NCBI RefSeq assembly: GCF_032854445.1 | Contig: NC_088302.1 | Location: 52,606,046-52,670,045 of the forward strand | DNA: 64,000 nucleotides | From: Liolophura sinensis | Taxonomy: Eukaryota > Mollusca > Polyplacophora > Chitonida > Chitonidae | Reading direction: 5' to 3' | In this document: piece after piece, positions 13,401 to 23,300 of the stretch | How the letters are laid out: each line of letters starts with the position of its first letter | Numbering within the stretch: position 1 is the first letter of the stretch | The notes under the pieces: generated by a model | What the model was told of the DNA's origin: nothing | Database searches by the model: none | What the model saw: the letters and a program-made list of their open reading frames with translations, nothing else | Position numbers and translations under genes: made by a program

Positions 13401-14723
13401 GTAGGTTGCGGCAGTGTAAAGTAAAAGACCGTCTGTCAGTTCCTACTGTAATGTTGTTCTGTGTTTAATGTACTGTCAATATGGTGAGCTGTGAAAATGA
13501 ATGTTTGACATGGATAAAATGGCATCAAAGTCTTACTACTGGGTCCCGATCAGGGCTGATTTATTGTACATATATATATATATATATAATCTACAACACC
13601 CGTTTGTTACCTGTACAAGTTGGTGCCCAGCCTGTACTGTGTGAGGAAGAGGAGGAGGAGGAGGGCCTGTACGAGTCTATCCACCCAAGGGAAGAGGGGG
13701 AAGGTGTAGCACAGCTCCCACGTGGCCATCGGTAAGGCTTCTTCTCGACTGGGCCACTGTTTCTGCACAGTGGACAAGATCTGGCCTCAATAGCATAACT
13801 ACTAGTACAAATCCTGATTTTCTGTCGGAACATCTACTTGTGAGAAAAAGATTTTTTTAATTATTTGGTGCTTACATCATACTTAAGAAACCTGCAGATG
13901 GCCTTGAGTTTCTCACAGGCCTTATTCAGTTTCCTCCCATCAATTGTCCTGGTAGATATTGGTTAAGTGAAATATTCTTGAGTACTTAATAAAACACCAA
14001 TCAGATAAACAAATAAATAAATAAAGACACTTAAGAATATTTCACTTATTTAATGGAAAAAGGAAAAAAAAAAAAAACCCTAAAATCATGTTTGCCCCCC
14101 AAAAAGAAGAATTTTGTACTATTTTTTGTAAGAAAGTAGGTCTTTACAGAACAGTCATGACAGGATACATTTATTTTGCTTGGCTGAAACAAACAAATTA
14201 TGTAGTTGGTCCCTGAACTCTTCAATGGCAGGAGGTAAAATTGCATAATGCTCACTACTAGAGCTCTGTATTCACCATGCTCCAATCCAACAGATGGTAA
14301 TTTAATTGTGTGCATAACCAAACCACTGACACAAAAGCAAGTTGGAACTTGTCATTAAATTATTGTTCACACAGTTCAGTTGTCCTACTAATTGAATGAA
14401 ATTAGGGCGTGCTCTATTTCATGCCAGTGGCATTCAACAAATCACATCTAAACGCAGCTTACGTAATATGTCTTCTTCTATTTTCATTCTGCGTCAAATT
14501 TGACTTGTCAAATTTTGACATACTTTACCTTGTTATTGGGGTTTATGGAAAGTGACTCTAACATTGGAATTGTGATGTTACTAGTTGACCAGTAAACACA
14601 TGTGATATCTCTGTGTGTTGTAGTGAACAATTGCTGTACCAGGAACATCAGAAACAGTTGGCTCAGGAGGCAGAGAAAAAACCAGAGGAAAAATCTCGCT
14701 CGAGGATGTGTACAGTGATGTAG
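1459..14723 (+). CDS. TTC24: tetratricopeptide repeat protein 24-like (TTC24), 11 coding exons, 906 aa
   Basis: Coding exons: 1459-2095, 4007-4222, 4461-4589, 5155-5408, 9471-9568, 10241-10444, 10959-11192, 11632-11780, 12617-13204, 13620-13731, 14624-14723. Every intron is GT-AG and every junction keeps phase, giving 2721 nt with the stop. Residues ~10-430 hold 8-9 TPRs; typical segments are [55 protein letters not shown] and [13 protein letters not shown]. These match vertebrate TTC24 as I remember it. Residues ~445-870 are low complexity: an acidic Ser/Glu tract in exon 7 (~513-560), a Glu run in exon 10, no domain recognised. The last exon reads [19 protein letters not shown] and ends CTVM, a CaaX-like motif. 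The start has a good context (AAAATGG). TPRs imply a protein-binding scaffold; the function of TTC24 is not established. It is longer than human TTC24 (about 580 aa from memory) because of the disordered part. Confidence 0.85.
2263..2773. mobile_element. fold-back element with ~33-bp imperfect terminal inverted repeats (MITE-like)
   Basis: 2263-2295 (GAAGTATGCAATTTCCCTAT, then AGCTAGTCTCCAC) recurs in reverse complement at 2741-2773 (GTGGAGACTAGCTATAGGAA, then CCTTGCATATCTC). Only a few mismatches are seen in ~33 bp, with about 445 bp between. It lies in intron 1 of the TTC24-like gene and has no ORF. A non-autonomous DNA transposon is the simplest reading; no target-site duplication was identified. 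Confidence 0.5.
3150..3690. repeat. 22/44-bp minisatellite in TTC24-like intron 1
   Basis: Tandem 22-mers of two alternating types (AGTAATGACCAGCACAAAAA-TG and AGGAATAGCCAGTACAGCAA-TG) form a 44-bp higher-order unit in 3400-3690 and are more degenerate before that. Because 44 is not a multiple of 3 and the unit lacks stops on the minus strand, it produces three overlapping minus-strand ORFs of 109-146 codons that are artefacts. Confidence 0.9.
4593..4804 (+). mobile_element. 5'-truncated tRNA-derived SINE
   Basis: Same family as the full copy at 6263-6520. It has the B-box region (GTGAGTTCAAGTCC), the GGGCTCTGCCCGGTTTTCTC core and the tail GGCGTAAAACACCAATCAAATAAATAAATAA. The A-box end is missing. 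It begins just after the donor site of exon 3 of the TTC24-like gene (donor at 4590). Confidence 0.8.
5409..6262. other. intron 4 of the TTC24-like gene, first part; nothing recognised
   Basis: AT-rich, no exon-like ORF with splice sites. Intron 4 (5409-9470) is the gene's largest intron and is made up mostly of repeats listed separately. Confidence 0.5.
6263..6520 (+). mobile_element. full-length tRNA-derived SINE with target-site duplication
   Basis: The head GGGGCCTCCGTGGCTCAGTC is tRNA-like with an A box (TGGCTCAGTCGG) and a B box (GAGTTCAAGTCC). A GC-rich core (GGGTTTCCCCCGGGCTCTGC) and the tail ACGGCGTAAAACACCAATC followed by (AAAT)n come next. The 12-bp CTTAAACCAAGT flanks it at 6250-6261 and 6521-6532, so the ends are exact and the insertion is fairly young. 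Confidence 0.9.
6533..8030. other. intron sequence with a diverged direct repeat
   Basis: No coding signal. About 48 bp around 6780-6830 (TTTCCTTTAATGACACCACC-AAG...) recurs with changes at 7176-7223 (TTTCCTTTAATGGCACCACC-AAG...), about 400 bp apart. The 114-codon ORF at 6562-6906 has no splice sites or family features and is taken as chance. Confidence 0.4.
8036..8465. repeat. two short degenerate tandem repeats preceding the 50-bp minisatellite
   Basis: 8036-8181 holds three to four ~45-bp units around 'GGCAGATTTAATGCTGTAGT'. 8350-8465 holds three ~50-bp units around 'GATCAAACTTTGCACACAGT'. Both are degenerate and non-coding. Confidence 0.6.
8472..9466. repeat. 50/51-bp minisatellite (~19 copies) abutting the exon 5 splice acceptor
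   Basis: The unit reads GTTTATGTGTGGGCATGTTT, then TGCTGGTACAATCACAGTAT, then GTCATTACAT. Copies are highly alike; a few are 51 bp (GGTTTTATG). Since 50 is not divisible by 3 and the unit has few stops, long ORFs of 120-274 codons appear in all three plus frames; they are repeat artefacts. The last partial unit (GGGCATGTTTTCC) runs into ACTGTAG, the acceptor of exon 5 at 9469-9470. Confidence 0.92.
9770..9895 (+). mobile_element. old, diverged SINE remnant
   Basis: Shares order and spacing with the 3' half of the SINE at 6263: GTCAGGAGGTTTGTCAGC, GGTTTTCTCCAACCATAAT, AAGTGAAA and TGTTTAACACCAATTAAAT. Many substitutions. It lies in intron 5 of the TTC24-like gene. Confidence 0.5.
13870..14030 (+). 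mobile_element. diverged SINE remnant
   Basis: The 3' part of the same family: AACCTGCAGATGGCC, TTTCCTCCCATCA, AAGTGAAATATTCTTGAGTA, AAAACACCAATCAGATAAAC and an AAAT tail. It lies in the last intron of the TTC24-like gene. Confidence 0.65.
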
Positions 14724-14986
14724 TTAGCATACCGTCAACTCGTCGGATAGGAGGAATAATAAGTAAGGACTCACATTCTAGTATTTACATGTACTCAGAT
14801 ATGCAGTTTTATTACACCTGAAACTTCCTAATTCAGGAGAAACCACACCGCAGCATGTATGTAATGGGAGACTCGAGAACAATTACACAAAAGGTGCAAA
14901 TGACAGTAGAGCGCATTGTTTCTTCTGTGACGTTGCTGAGCGTGTGTACTTTATATATGTTTTATGAGCACACATACACTGATAAT

Positions 14987-14992
14987 AATAAA
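14987..14992 (+). terminator. candidate poly(A) signal of the TTC24-like gene
   Basis: AATAAA, 264 nt after the stop codon at 14721-14723. Another AATAAA lies near 15819. No transcript evidence, so either may be used. Confidence 0.4.
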
Positions 14993-17000
14993 AATAATGA
15001 AAGAAATAACAATTGAGTTCATAGCTTTGGACCATCTTGTTACAGGAGGGAAGGAGTTTTAAGAGTTCCCCATTATATACTATTTCATTTGAAACATTTT
15101 AATTTACAAAAGACCTCATTCCAGCATTTGTTCAGTTTGTATGTGGTTAATTGTTTGGTTAAATATATTAGGAGAAATCACATTCAAGTATTTGTGGACT
15201 TTTTAATATGTATTTGTTTTACAGTTATGTAGTACGCTGTTTCACACCTCACACATCTCAGTTCTACAATTCTTTCATTTCTGCACTCTTGTGTCAATTT
15301 TACACTTCATTGTAGTGAAATTATGTAATGTACTTTTTTCACTTTGATGAGGAAGTTGGGAAATACACTGCACAATTCAGTTCTCATGCATATTTCTTGT
15401 GTGATAATACTGATGTATGAAATGATGTAATTGATGAGGTCCAAGCTGTACAACTCAGTTAGAGCAGCAGTTAATGGACTGCTGATCTTGCACCTGATTG
15501 GCTGAAAAAAACTTGTACATGCCCTGGCAGTGATTCATAGTTATGGTCTCTTTTGCGAGCGTGAATAATATTGACGAATGCTGAAGTGTAAATAAAATGA
15601 CTGTGGTAGACAGTATGAAAATGAAAAGGACAATAACCTTTTAGGGGGTATTTCACATGCAGATGACTCTAATGGTGCTGTCATTTTGTATGGCACTGCA
15701 GAAAAGAAAGACAAATTCTGATTACCAGTAGCTAAAATTCTTGGGGAAGTCAATATCATATTATATTTATGAACCATCATACAACAGAATGTAAAAAGAG
15801 GCTGTCTTATCATGTAACTTAATAAAAGAAAATGTCAGTTATTGTGTCACTTCTATGAACAATTGATGCTCTGTTGTTGTTTTTTTTGGGGGGGGGAGGG
15901 GGGGGTAACAATATCAGAAGCAGGACAGTTGTATGTTCCTGCAGTAGATAGAGTAATGTGTTCAGAGAACTTGTGAACACTTACACGTGTGTTAATGCTA
16001 CAGCCTCACAATATTTTGACCACATCTGAAACTGACGCAGAGAACATTTCCTGTTGGTCGAGTTAATTTTTCCTGTTATACTGGAAAATTGATACTGGAA
16101 AGGTCATTTGATCACAGATTTGAAATGTGTAACTAATACTTTAACCTAATGTTAGTTTGAGGTTTTCAGGTAAAAGAAATTTATGCCTTGACAATTTAGT
16201 TGTCAGCAAAAACTACTGATGTATGTCAGTTGATTTCATTTCTCATGTCAAAACGGCATCTGTGAAGGAATAATTTTATTTTTAACTTTTGTTTTTATCT
16301 CTTTTGATGTACAAGTATGTAATTGTACTCTAATTTATTTTCAACATGTCACCATGCATTGAATGACACAATTATAACCAGAGTTCGTACACAGTAAAGA
16401 TTTCCTTGCGTTTTCAAGGCTTTTCCAGACTTGAAATTCACATTTTCCAGTCTTCTTGGCAAAAAATAATCAGGGCTTAATGCAAGATTGAATCAATGTG
16501 ACCTTAATTTGCTGAACTTTTTGGTTTCTCTTTTTTTCACATATACACACCAGTGTACATTGCATCATTCAGTTTCACATGTGTTGAAAAGCAGACTTCC
16601 CCAAGAAAATGTCAGCATACTATGACTGCTTAGGCCCACATACAAACACCCTGATTTTCCTCACAATTCAAGGCCTGGAAAAGTTACTTTTAAATTCTAG
16701 GCTCTTTTCAAGGCTTTGTATGAACCTTGTATAACATTCTCCAGATCAGTCTGCAGTTAACATTAAAGTCAATGTTGTCTTTCAATATTTATTGTGAAAA
16801 GCTGAGTGTCAATCTGACCACTTTTTGAAGATAGTAATGACTTAAGCCCAGAATCCACTGACAAGTATCCATTAACAAATGGTAATGATGGTAATGTGTG
16901 CATGGAATTTATGACTGAAGTATGGTATTATTAAAACATTCATTGTTCATCAGTTTTATGATGTACATGATTTTATTGATATTCTGCAATGGGTTTATCT

Positions 17001-17042
<42 letters not shown>

Positions 17043-18150
17043 CTTTTATGAGCATAATGAAAATGTTCATACACAGAACTTGTATTACATTCCATATTAT
17101 TTATTGGACTTAATTTGGGAATATGATGGAAATCAGACCAAAATATTTCCTTATGAAGTGAGTGGTTCTTTTAAAACAGGTCCTTTCATAATCTTGACAC
17201 AGTAACAGTACGAAAGTGCCATCAGTTTTTCTATTTTATACGTCACGTTATCAAAATTGACAGTGCCTGTTTCTACTTTGTGACTTCAGCTTCTATATTG
17301 GAAACATTTATTGCATTTGCTATTACTATATATCAACATGTATCTATGTATTTTGTTGATCTGTGATATTAGTGAGAATTAAAGATGTTTTGTATGTAAA
17401 GTTTGCCAGATGCATTTGTGTTTATTTTTTTCAAAGAGAACATGTTTATCTCCTGTAGCATGTGCCGCTGGAAACTGGGTCAAGATTGAATGCTTATTTC
17501 CAAGATCTATCCAGTAGGATTTCCTTTAGCTTTCACATAGGGCAATATATGATAGCAGGTGTTCATGTGACGTGGACGTGGTGTTCAAGTGACATACTAA
17601 CTTTGCAGAAAAAACTGCCACTAGAAGGCTGTTTCTGTTACACCTATTCCCAGAAGGTGGATCTGGACATTCGTGTTATCTCACTTTTAACGTTACATAT
17701 ATAAGGTCGAAAACTCAAGAAGACGAAAGTCTGAAGCTTGAAAAAAACATTGCACTTTTCCGGTTTATACCGTTTATGCATGTAAAAGCTGAGGGCACTA
17801 GATGTACAAGCCGTAGCTTTTTTTGATACACCAACCCTAACATTTACCTTAACACTGATTCTAATACACCATACACTATGTAGTGAATTTAGTAATTTAC
17901 ATCAGTGATGGAAAATCTCTCTCATGTTATTGTACTTTACATGTATGCAATACCTGAGCTCAGTACAATATTTCTTGGAGATACCACCACAAACATTTAC
18001 CTTAACATTACTTTTACTCAAATTTTTACTGGCCGTGTACTATAAGTGTAGCAGACTCGGAGACCAAATAAATAGTCACACAGGGAATGAAAATACCTCC
18101 CCTCCAATGATAGCAACATACACGACAAAACCACAAAATTCATGGAATGG
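14993..18150. other. convergent intergenic region between the TTC24-like gene and GNB5
   Basis: No coding signal on either strand. Contents: a T-run followed by G-runs at 15881-15905, a possible DNA-element remnant at 16380-16733, a (TA)n tract at 17003-17036, and otherwise AT-rich unique sequence. Confidence 0.5.
16380..16733. mobile_element. possible degenerate terminal-inverted-repeat element
   Basis: The left end has AGAGTTCGTACACAGTAAAG and TTTTCAAGGCTTTTCCAGAC. The right end has TCTTTTCAAGGCTTTGTATG then AACCTTG, which reads in reverse complement as CAAGGTTCATACAAAGCCTT. The ends therefore match imperfectly as inverted repeats. No ORF inside. Confidence 0.3.
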
Positions 18151-18167
18151 CTCTTTTTTCTTCCCCT

Positions 18168-18173
18168 TTTATT
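18168..18173 (-). terminator. candidate poly(A) signal of GNB5
   Basis: AATAAA on the minus strand, in CAATAAAAGG. A GT-rich stretch (TTTTGTGGTTTTGTCGTGT) lies ~30-45 nt downstream (about 18120-18140), as expected for a cleavage site near 18150. I saw no other minus-strand AATAAA between here and the stop codon at 20315, which implies a 3' UTR of about 2.1 kb. Confidence 0.45.
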
Positions 18174-20314
18174 GAACAGAGTATCAAATAGTGAGATTGC
18201 CTAATTATTCAGTAGCGAAAGGCTTCAATAAATAAAACAAGGTTTCTGATGAAAAAAAGCTTGAGATCTGAGGTCAAGAAAAGAAAAGAAATACATATAT
18301 ATATATATATATATATTATGCAAAAAAATTAAATATATTGTCTGCCAGAAGCACAGGGTGGATTCATCCTTTCTGTCAAAATAAATGGTCCATACATATG
18401 CAACCCTAGGATATTTTCAATGAGAGAAACTATGTGGAACTACAACATGGGTAACTTTCCAAAAGTGTCTTGTTGAGATTAAAACAAGAACAAAAAACTA
18501 AGCACAAATTTCATAAAGTCATGGCATTCATCAAACAAAACAGTAACAGCTATTTGTTTTACATCTTGTCTCCGAAAGTTAGTACACTGTGGCATTAATT
18601 AACTTAAAATACCAATATGACAATTGCTATCAGGGGAGTTAACTGAGTGAAAGAGTAGCTAAGACATTGATTATCTCCCCTTACCATGAACCAAAGCCCA
18701 CACGAAATGACCATTGTAATAATCACTAAATGACATCTAGAAAACTACTGAACTCTTTGTACAAGTGAACACATTGTAGGTGGCATTGTGTGGCAGGTGC
18801 TATGTTGGCATCAAGCCCCACACCAAACATATCCCATGTCACAGTCACACTGAATCAATCTAGCATACCACTATCTAACATCACTTATTTACTGAGCTTC
18901 TTGCATTCTTTTTTGATTTGCTAAATACATAAATGTCTAAGCCCTTTTAACAATATGCATGCAGTTTTGCATACATGAAATGCTGCATGCGCTTTGAAAA
19001 ACTGACCTGTGTTACCTTCACTCAAGACCTGGTCTACACTTCCATTTATCACGTCCACTAACAACAGAACCAATCAGTGAACAACTTGTATATGCTTTAC
19101 ACACCAAGCTACCAAATGATACATGCCGTAAGATATGCATGATTAATCAGGCAACCACACACTTCCTGTATATGCACAAAACAGATACACATCTATCAAA
19201 ACTGTAATGAAAATTTCAACTATGACATTATTTACATTTTAACAAGTACAAAAATTAATATAATAACATCTCCCATGATTTCACAACTTTGTCAATGCAA
19301 ACTGGGCATGCAGTTGTATATCTGTAGTGTTGATTCTACGGACTGGGAGGCTATTTACTGCCTCTCACCTGAAATTATTAATGCTTAAATTTTAACTATG
19401 ATGTAAGTAAACCTTTCTGACAGAATGGAGTGCGAACGCTGTAGTTAAAAGTTACTTCAGTAAGTAATCCAAAATATCAAGAAGATATCCATAACCTGTT
19501 GTTCTGTAACAAGTAAATAACACATACAATATTTATCATATAATTGTCCTAGATTTAACAGAATTAAGGCAATACATGTGAAGAGAAAAACAAATGCATT
19601 TATATATTGTTTGTAGAATAGATAAATAACATTTTTCTGAGTAAAAATGATCATACATTAATGTCTAATACATAAGATAAAATTCTCCCAATTCATAGAA
19701 ATAAGTCTGTCTTGGAAATGAAAGAAAAGATTCCATTGAAAGAAGTCTAGCAAGTTAAAATATATAATTGCACATTCCCTTATATACACAGCAGTGTATA
19801 TAAATTATCTCCCCTTGTTCCACAGAGCTCTTCAAATCGACATAGCTTGCTGTAAGGTTCACCTACTGACTGCATGCCATTTAGGAAAAGCACTTCTCAC
19901 AGCTCATACTTTTCATAACTTTCTCACCTTCTTGAAAGATAACATTCCAAAAATTACATTTATGAAGTTTATGCACGATACAAATATCTTTTACAAAACA
20001 TAAATAAACACCCATGTAAATGTAGACACATTTCTGTAAAATGCAAATGGTCCCTAAAAATTATAGCCACACAGTGTTGATAATAATAGTGAACCAATAT
20101 TGATGATGTACACTGTAAAAAAAAAAAAAAAAAAAATATGACAAACTGCCTGTAAAAATGACTATTGGCACCTGGGAAATAATATATTGACAAAAAGACC
20201 ATAAAATAACAATGGTCTTTAGCTGTATACAGATGTGCAACACACCTCAAGTCTACATACACTGTGTCCAGAGGATAAAACTATGGAGGCTTCCCACCTA
20301 AGATCACACAAACA
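18174..20314 (-). other. inferred long 3' UTR of GNB5
   Basis: AT-rich, no coding signal, between the last GNB5 codon and the candidate poly(A) signal. It includes a (TA)n tract at about 18295-18317 and an A20-type homopolymer near 20118-20137 (poly-T on the gene strand). Extent inferred only from the poly(A) signal. Confidence 0.4.
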
Positions 20315-20326
20315 TCAAGCCCAGAC
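20315..20326 (-). CDS. GNB5: terminal 12-nt coding exon of GNB5 (Val-Trp-Ala-stop)
   Basis: Exon 9 ends after the codons for LR at 21246, before a GTAAGT donor, in phase 0. The next acceptor with a fitting start is TTCTTCAG at 20327-20334 on the minus strand, followed by GTC TGG GCT TGA. This restores the conserved G-beta C-terminus RVWA. Reading through the donor instead gives RVSIRQFM..., which is not the family end. Confidence 0.85.
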   Translation of the reverse strand, partial: VWA

Positions 20327-23300
20327 CTGAAGAAAGAGAAACAACATTTAACAGCAAAACAACACCCATAAAAGAGACATAATTCATTTTTACAAAAAAG
20401 CTGGATACTACAAATAACATTGAAGCAGGTTTGACAAACTACTGAGTACCTCTGTATGCCTGTAAGACAAAAGATTATTTCACGCAATTTAGGAAGATGT
20501 TTTGGGAACAGTATTACTGTATTAAATCGAAATATAATCCAAAATAGCACAAATACTGTCAAGGCATCGTCATTGAATACAAAATAAAAAATATGAATAC
20601 ATTCTTCTACCATCCTGGTTTAATTTTCTTTAACAGATAATTAACTTCTTTCTAGAGATAAAAGTTTTTTTCACATAGTGTATGCAAGGGTTACTTAATT
20701 GTTTCTACGACTGCTTTTTATGCCACAGAAATTCACTCTTTCACAATGTCAGTCAGTTTTGGACTTATACAAAAAGTAACACTATCCCATTACATTTTCA
20801 GACATGTAAAGCTTTGGGGGCATTATCAGCAGCTATGCTTAATTATTACAAGTACCGTAATTATTTCGACAGCAAAAATCTACAGTAAAACTAAGAGTAT
20901 GAATTCTGAATTGGATTTCACACCTAAAATATCAACTGTCTTCCCTTCACCACTGACAATTAATGAATGTTTCTCTCTTACATGCTATCAGCAGTATAAC
21001 TAATTTTAGATATATTATTTCTCACATATTCATTTGGGAACTGGTGTCATTGGTTGTTTTGGAAACGGGTCTTGTGATTATTGATTTGGAACGCCCCTTC
21101 ATGGTTAACAAGTGATATGCAAATATCAGACTTAACACTTAGATTCACATTATATTTCATCCAAGCAGTCACAAACCTAAAACCTTAATGAGAGAGGTGA
21201 TATGTTATAACTTGTACAATGTGCCATAAATTGTCTTATACTTACTCGTAGCGTGTAATCCCAGCTGCCTGTGCAGAGCGCAGTGCCATCTGGTGAAACG
21301 CCCAGACAACTAACCCTGTTCTCATGACCATACAGTATACTGATTCGGTTCCCCTTCAGAACATCCCATACATTGACTGTGTAGTCGTTGTAACCTCCAT
21401 ACAGGATACGACCTGTCAAACAAAATACTCCTTTGTTACCTTAAGCTTTTTGTCCCATGAACACATATCAACACATCCAAAACACTACTCAGCATGGCAC
21501 AGTACGTTCAACATGGCACAGTATGTTCAGCATGGCACAGTATGTTCAGCACAACACATCATTATTTAATGTTATTTCCTTTTTCATTTAATGCTGTATA
21601 CATTGTACACGCCTTGTAATGAAACACATAAATTTCAGGGGCACATATTCAACAGGTCTTCGACAGAAGTTTGATGGAAAAACAAATCTAGCAAATCAAA
21701 AACTGATTTTAGATTTCTTATTATCTTATGAATATCTTTAACAATTTCACATGCCTGAACCATACAAGATTCAGGAGAAAGGATCATTTCTCTAAACTAT
21801 ATGTATGAAGATATATGAAGACAAGTACATATTTACACAACAGAAAGGCTTTCACATAAACGGTGATCAGAACTCATAGTAATACAGACGTGGCACAAAG
21901 GTGAATAAAGACAATTCTGGCATATGAAACCTTCTGTAGTGCAAATCTTTGCACATGTTTGCACATGAAGCTATGATAGAGGTAGTACCTACCACTGACA
22001 GAGAAGTCGACTGAGTTACAGCCAAAGATGATGCTCTCCTTCTTGTAACAGTTCACCTCCCTGTCTGCCCGCAGATCAAACAGTCGACACTAGACATAAA
22101 GAGCATAGGGTAGGTGTAATACGCCTGAGAAGGCTATGTGTTAAGGGCTATCACATCACTTCTTGTAACAGGTCACCTCCCTGTCTGCCCACAGATCAAA
22201 CAGTTGACACTAGACATAAAGAGCATAGAGTAGGTGTAATACGCCTGAGAAGGCTATGTGTTAAGAGCTATCACATCACTTCTTGTAACAGGTCACCTCC
22301 CTGTCTGCCTGCAGATCAAACAGTCCACACTAGACATAAAGAGCACAGAGTAGGTGTAATACGCCTGAGAAGGCTATGTGTAAAGAGCTATCACATCACT
22401 TCTTGTAACACTTCATCTCCCTGTCTGCCTGCAGATCAAACAGTCGACACTAGACATAAAGAGCACAGAGTAGGTGTAATACGCCTGAGAAGGCTATGTG
22501 TAAAGAGCTATCACATCACTTCTTGTAACAGGTCACCTCCCTGTCTGCCCACAGATCAAACAGTCCACACTAGACATAAAGAGCATAGGGTAGGTGTAAT
22601 ACGCCTGAGAAGGCTATGTGTTAAGAGCTATCACATCACTTCTTGTAACAGGTCACCTCCCTGTCTGCCCACAGATCAAACAGTCCACACTAGACATAAA
22701 GAGCACAGAGTAGGTGTAATAAGCATGAGAAGGCTATGTGTTAAGAGCTATCACATCACTTCTTGTAACAGGTCACCTCCCTGTCTGCCTGCAGATCAAA
22801 CAGTCCACACTAGACATAAAGAGCACAGAGTAGGTGTAATATGCCTGAGAAGGCTATGTGTTAAGGGCTATCACATCACTTCTTGTAACAGTTCACCTCC
22901 CTATCTACCCACAGATCAAACAGTCGACACTAGACATAAAGAGCATAGGGTAGGTGTAATACGCCTGAGAAGGCTATGTGTTAAGAGCTATCACATCACT
23001 TCTTGTAACAGGTCACCTCCCTGTCTGCCTGCAGATCAAACAGTCGACACTAGACATAAAGAGCATAGGGTAGGTGTAATACGCCTGAGAAGGCTATGTG
23101 TTAAGAGCTATCACATCACTTCTTGTAACAGTTGACCTCCCTGTCTGCCCGCAGATCAAACAGTCCACACTAGACATAAAGAGCATAGGGTAGGTGTAAT
23201 ACGCCTGAGAAGGCTATGTGTTAAGAGCTATCACATCACTTCTTGTAACAGTTCATCTCCCTGTCTGCCCGCAGATCAAACAGTCCACACTAGACATAAA

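Noticed and set aside
22725..23135. 136-codon plus ORF with 40-residue repeats
   Set aside because: A reverse-strand reading of the GNB5 120-bp array; 120 is a multiple of 3, so the frame persists.
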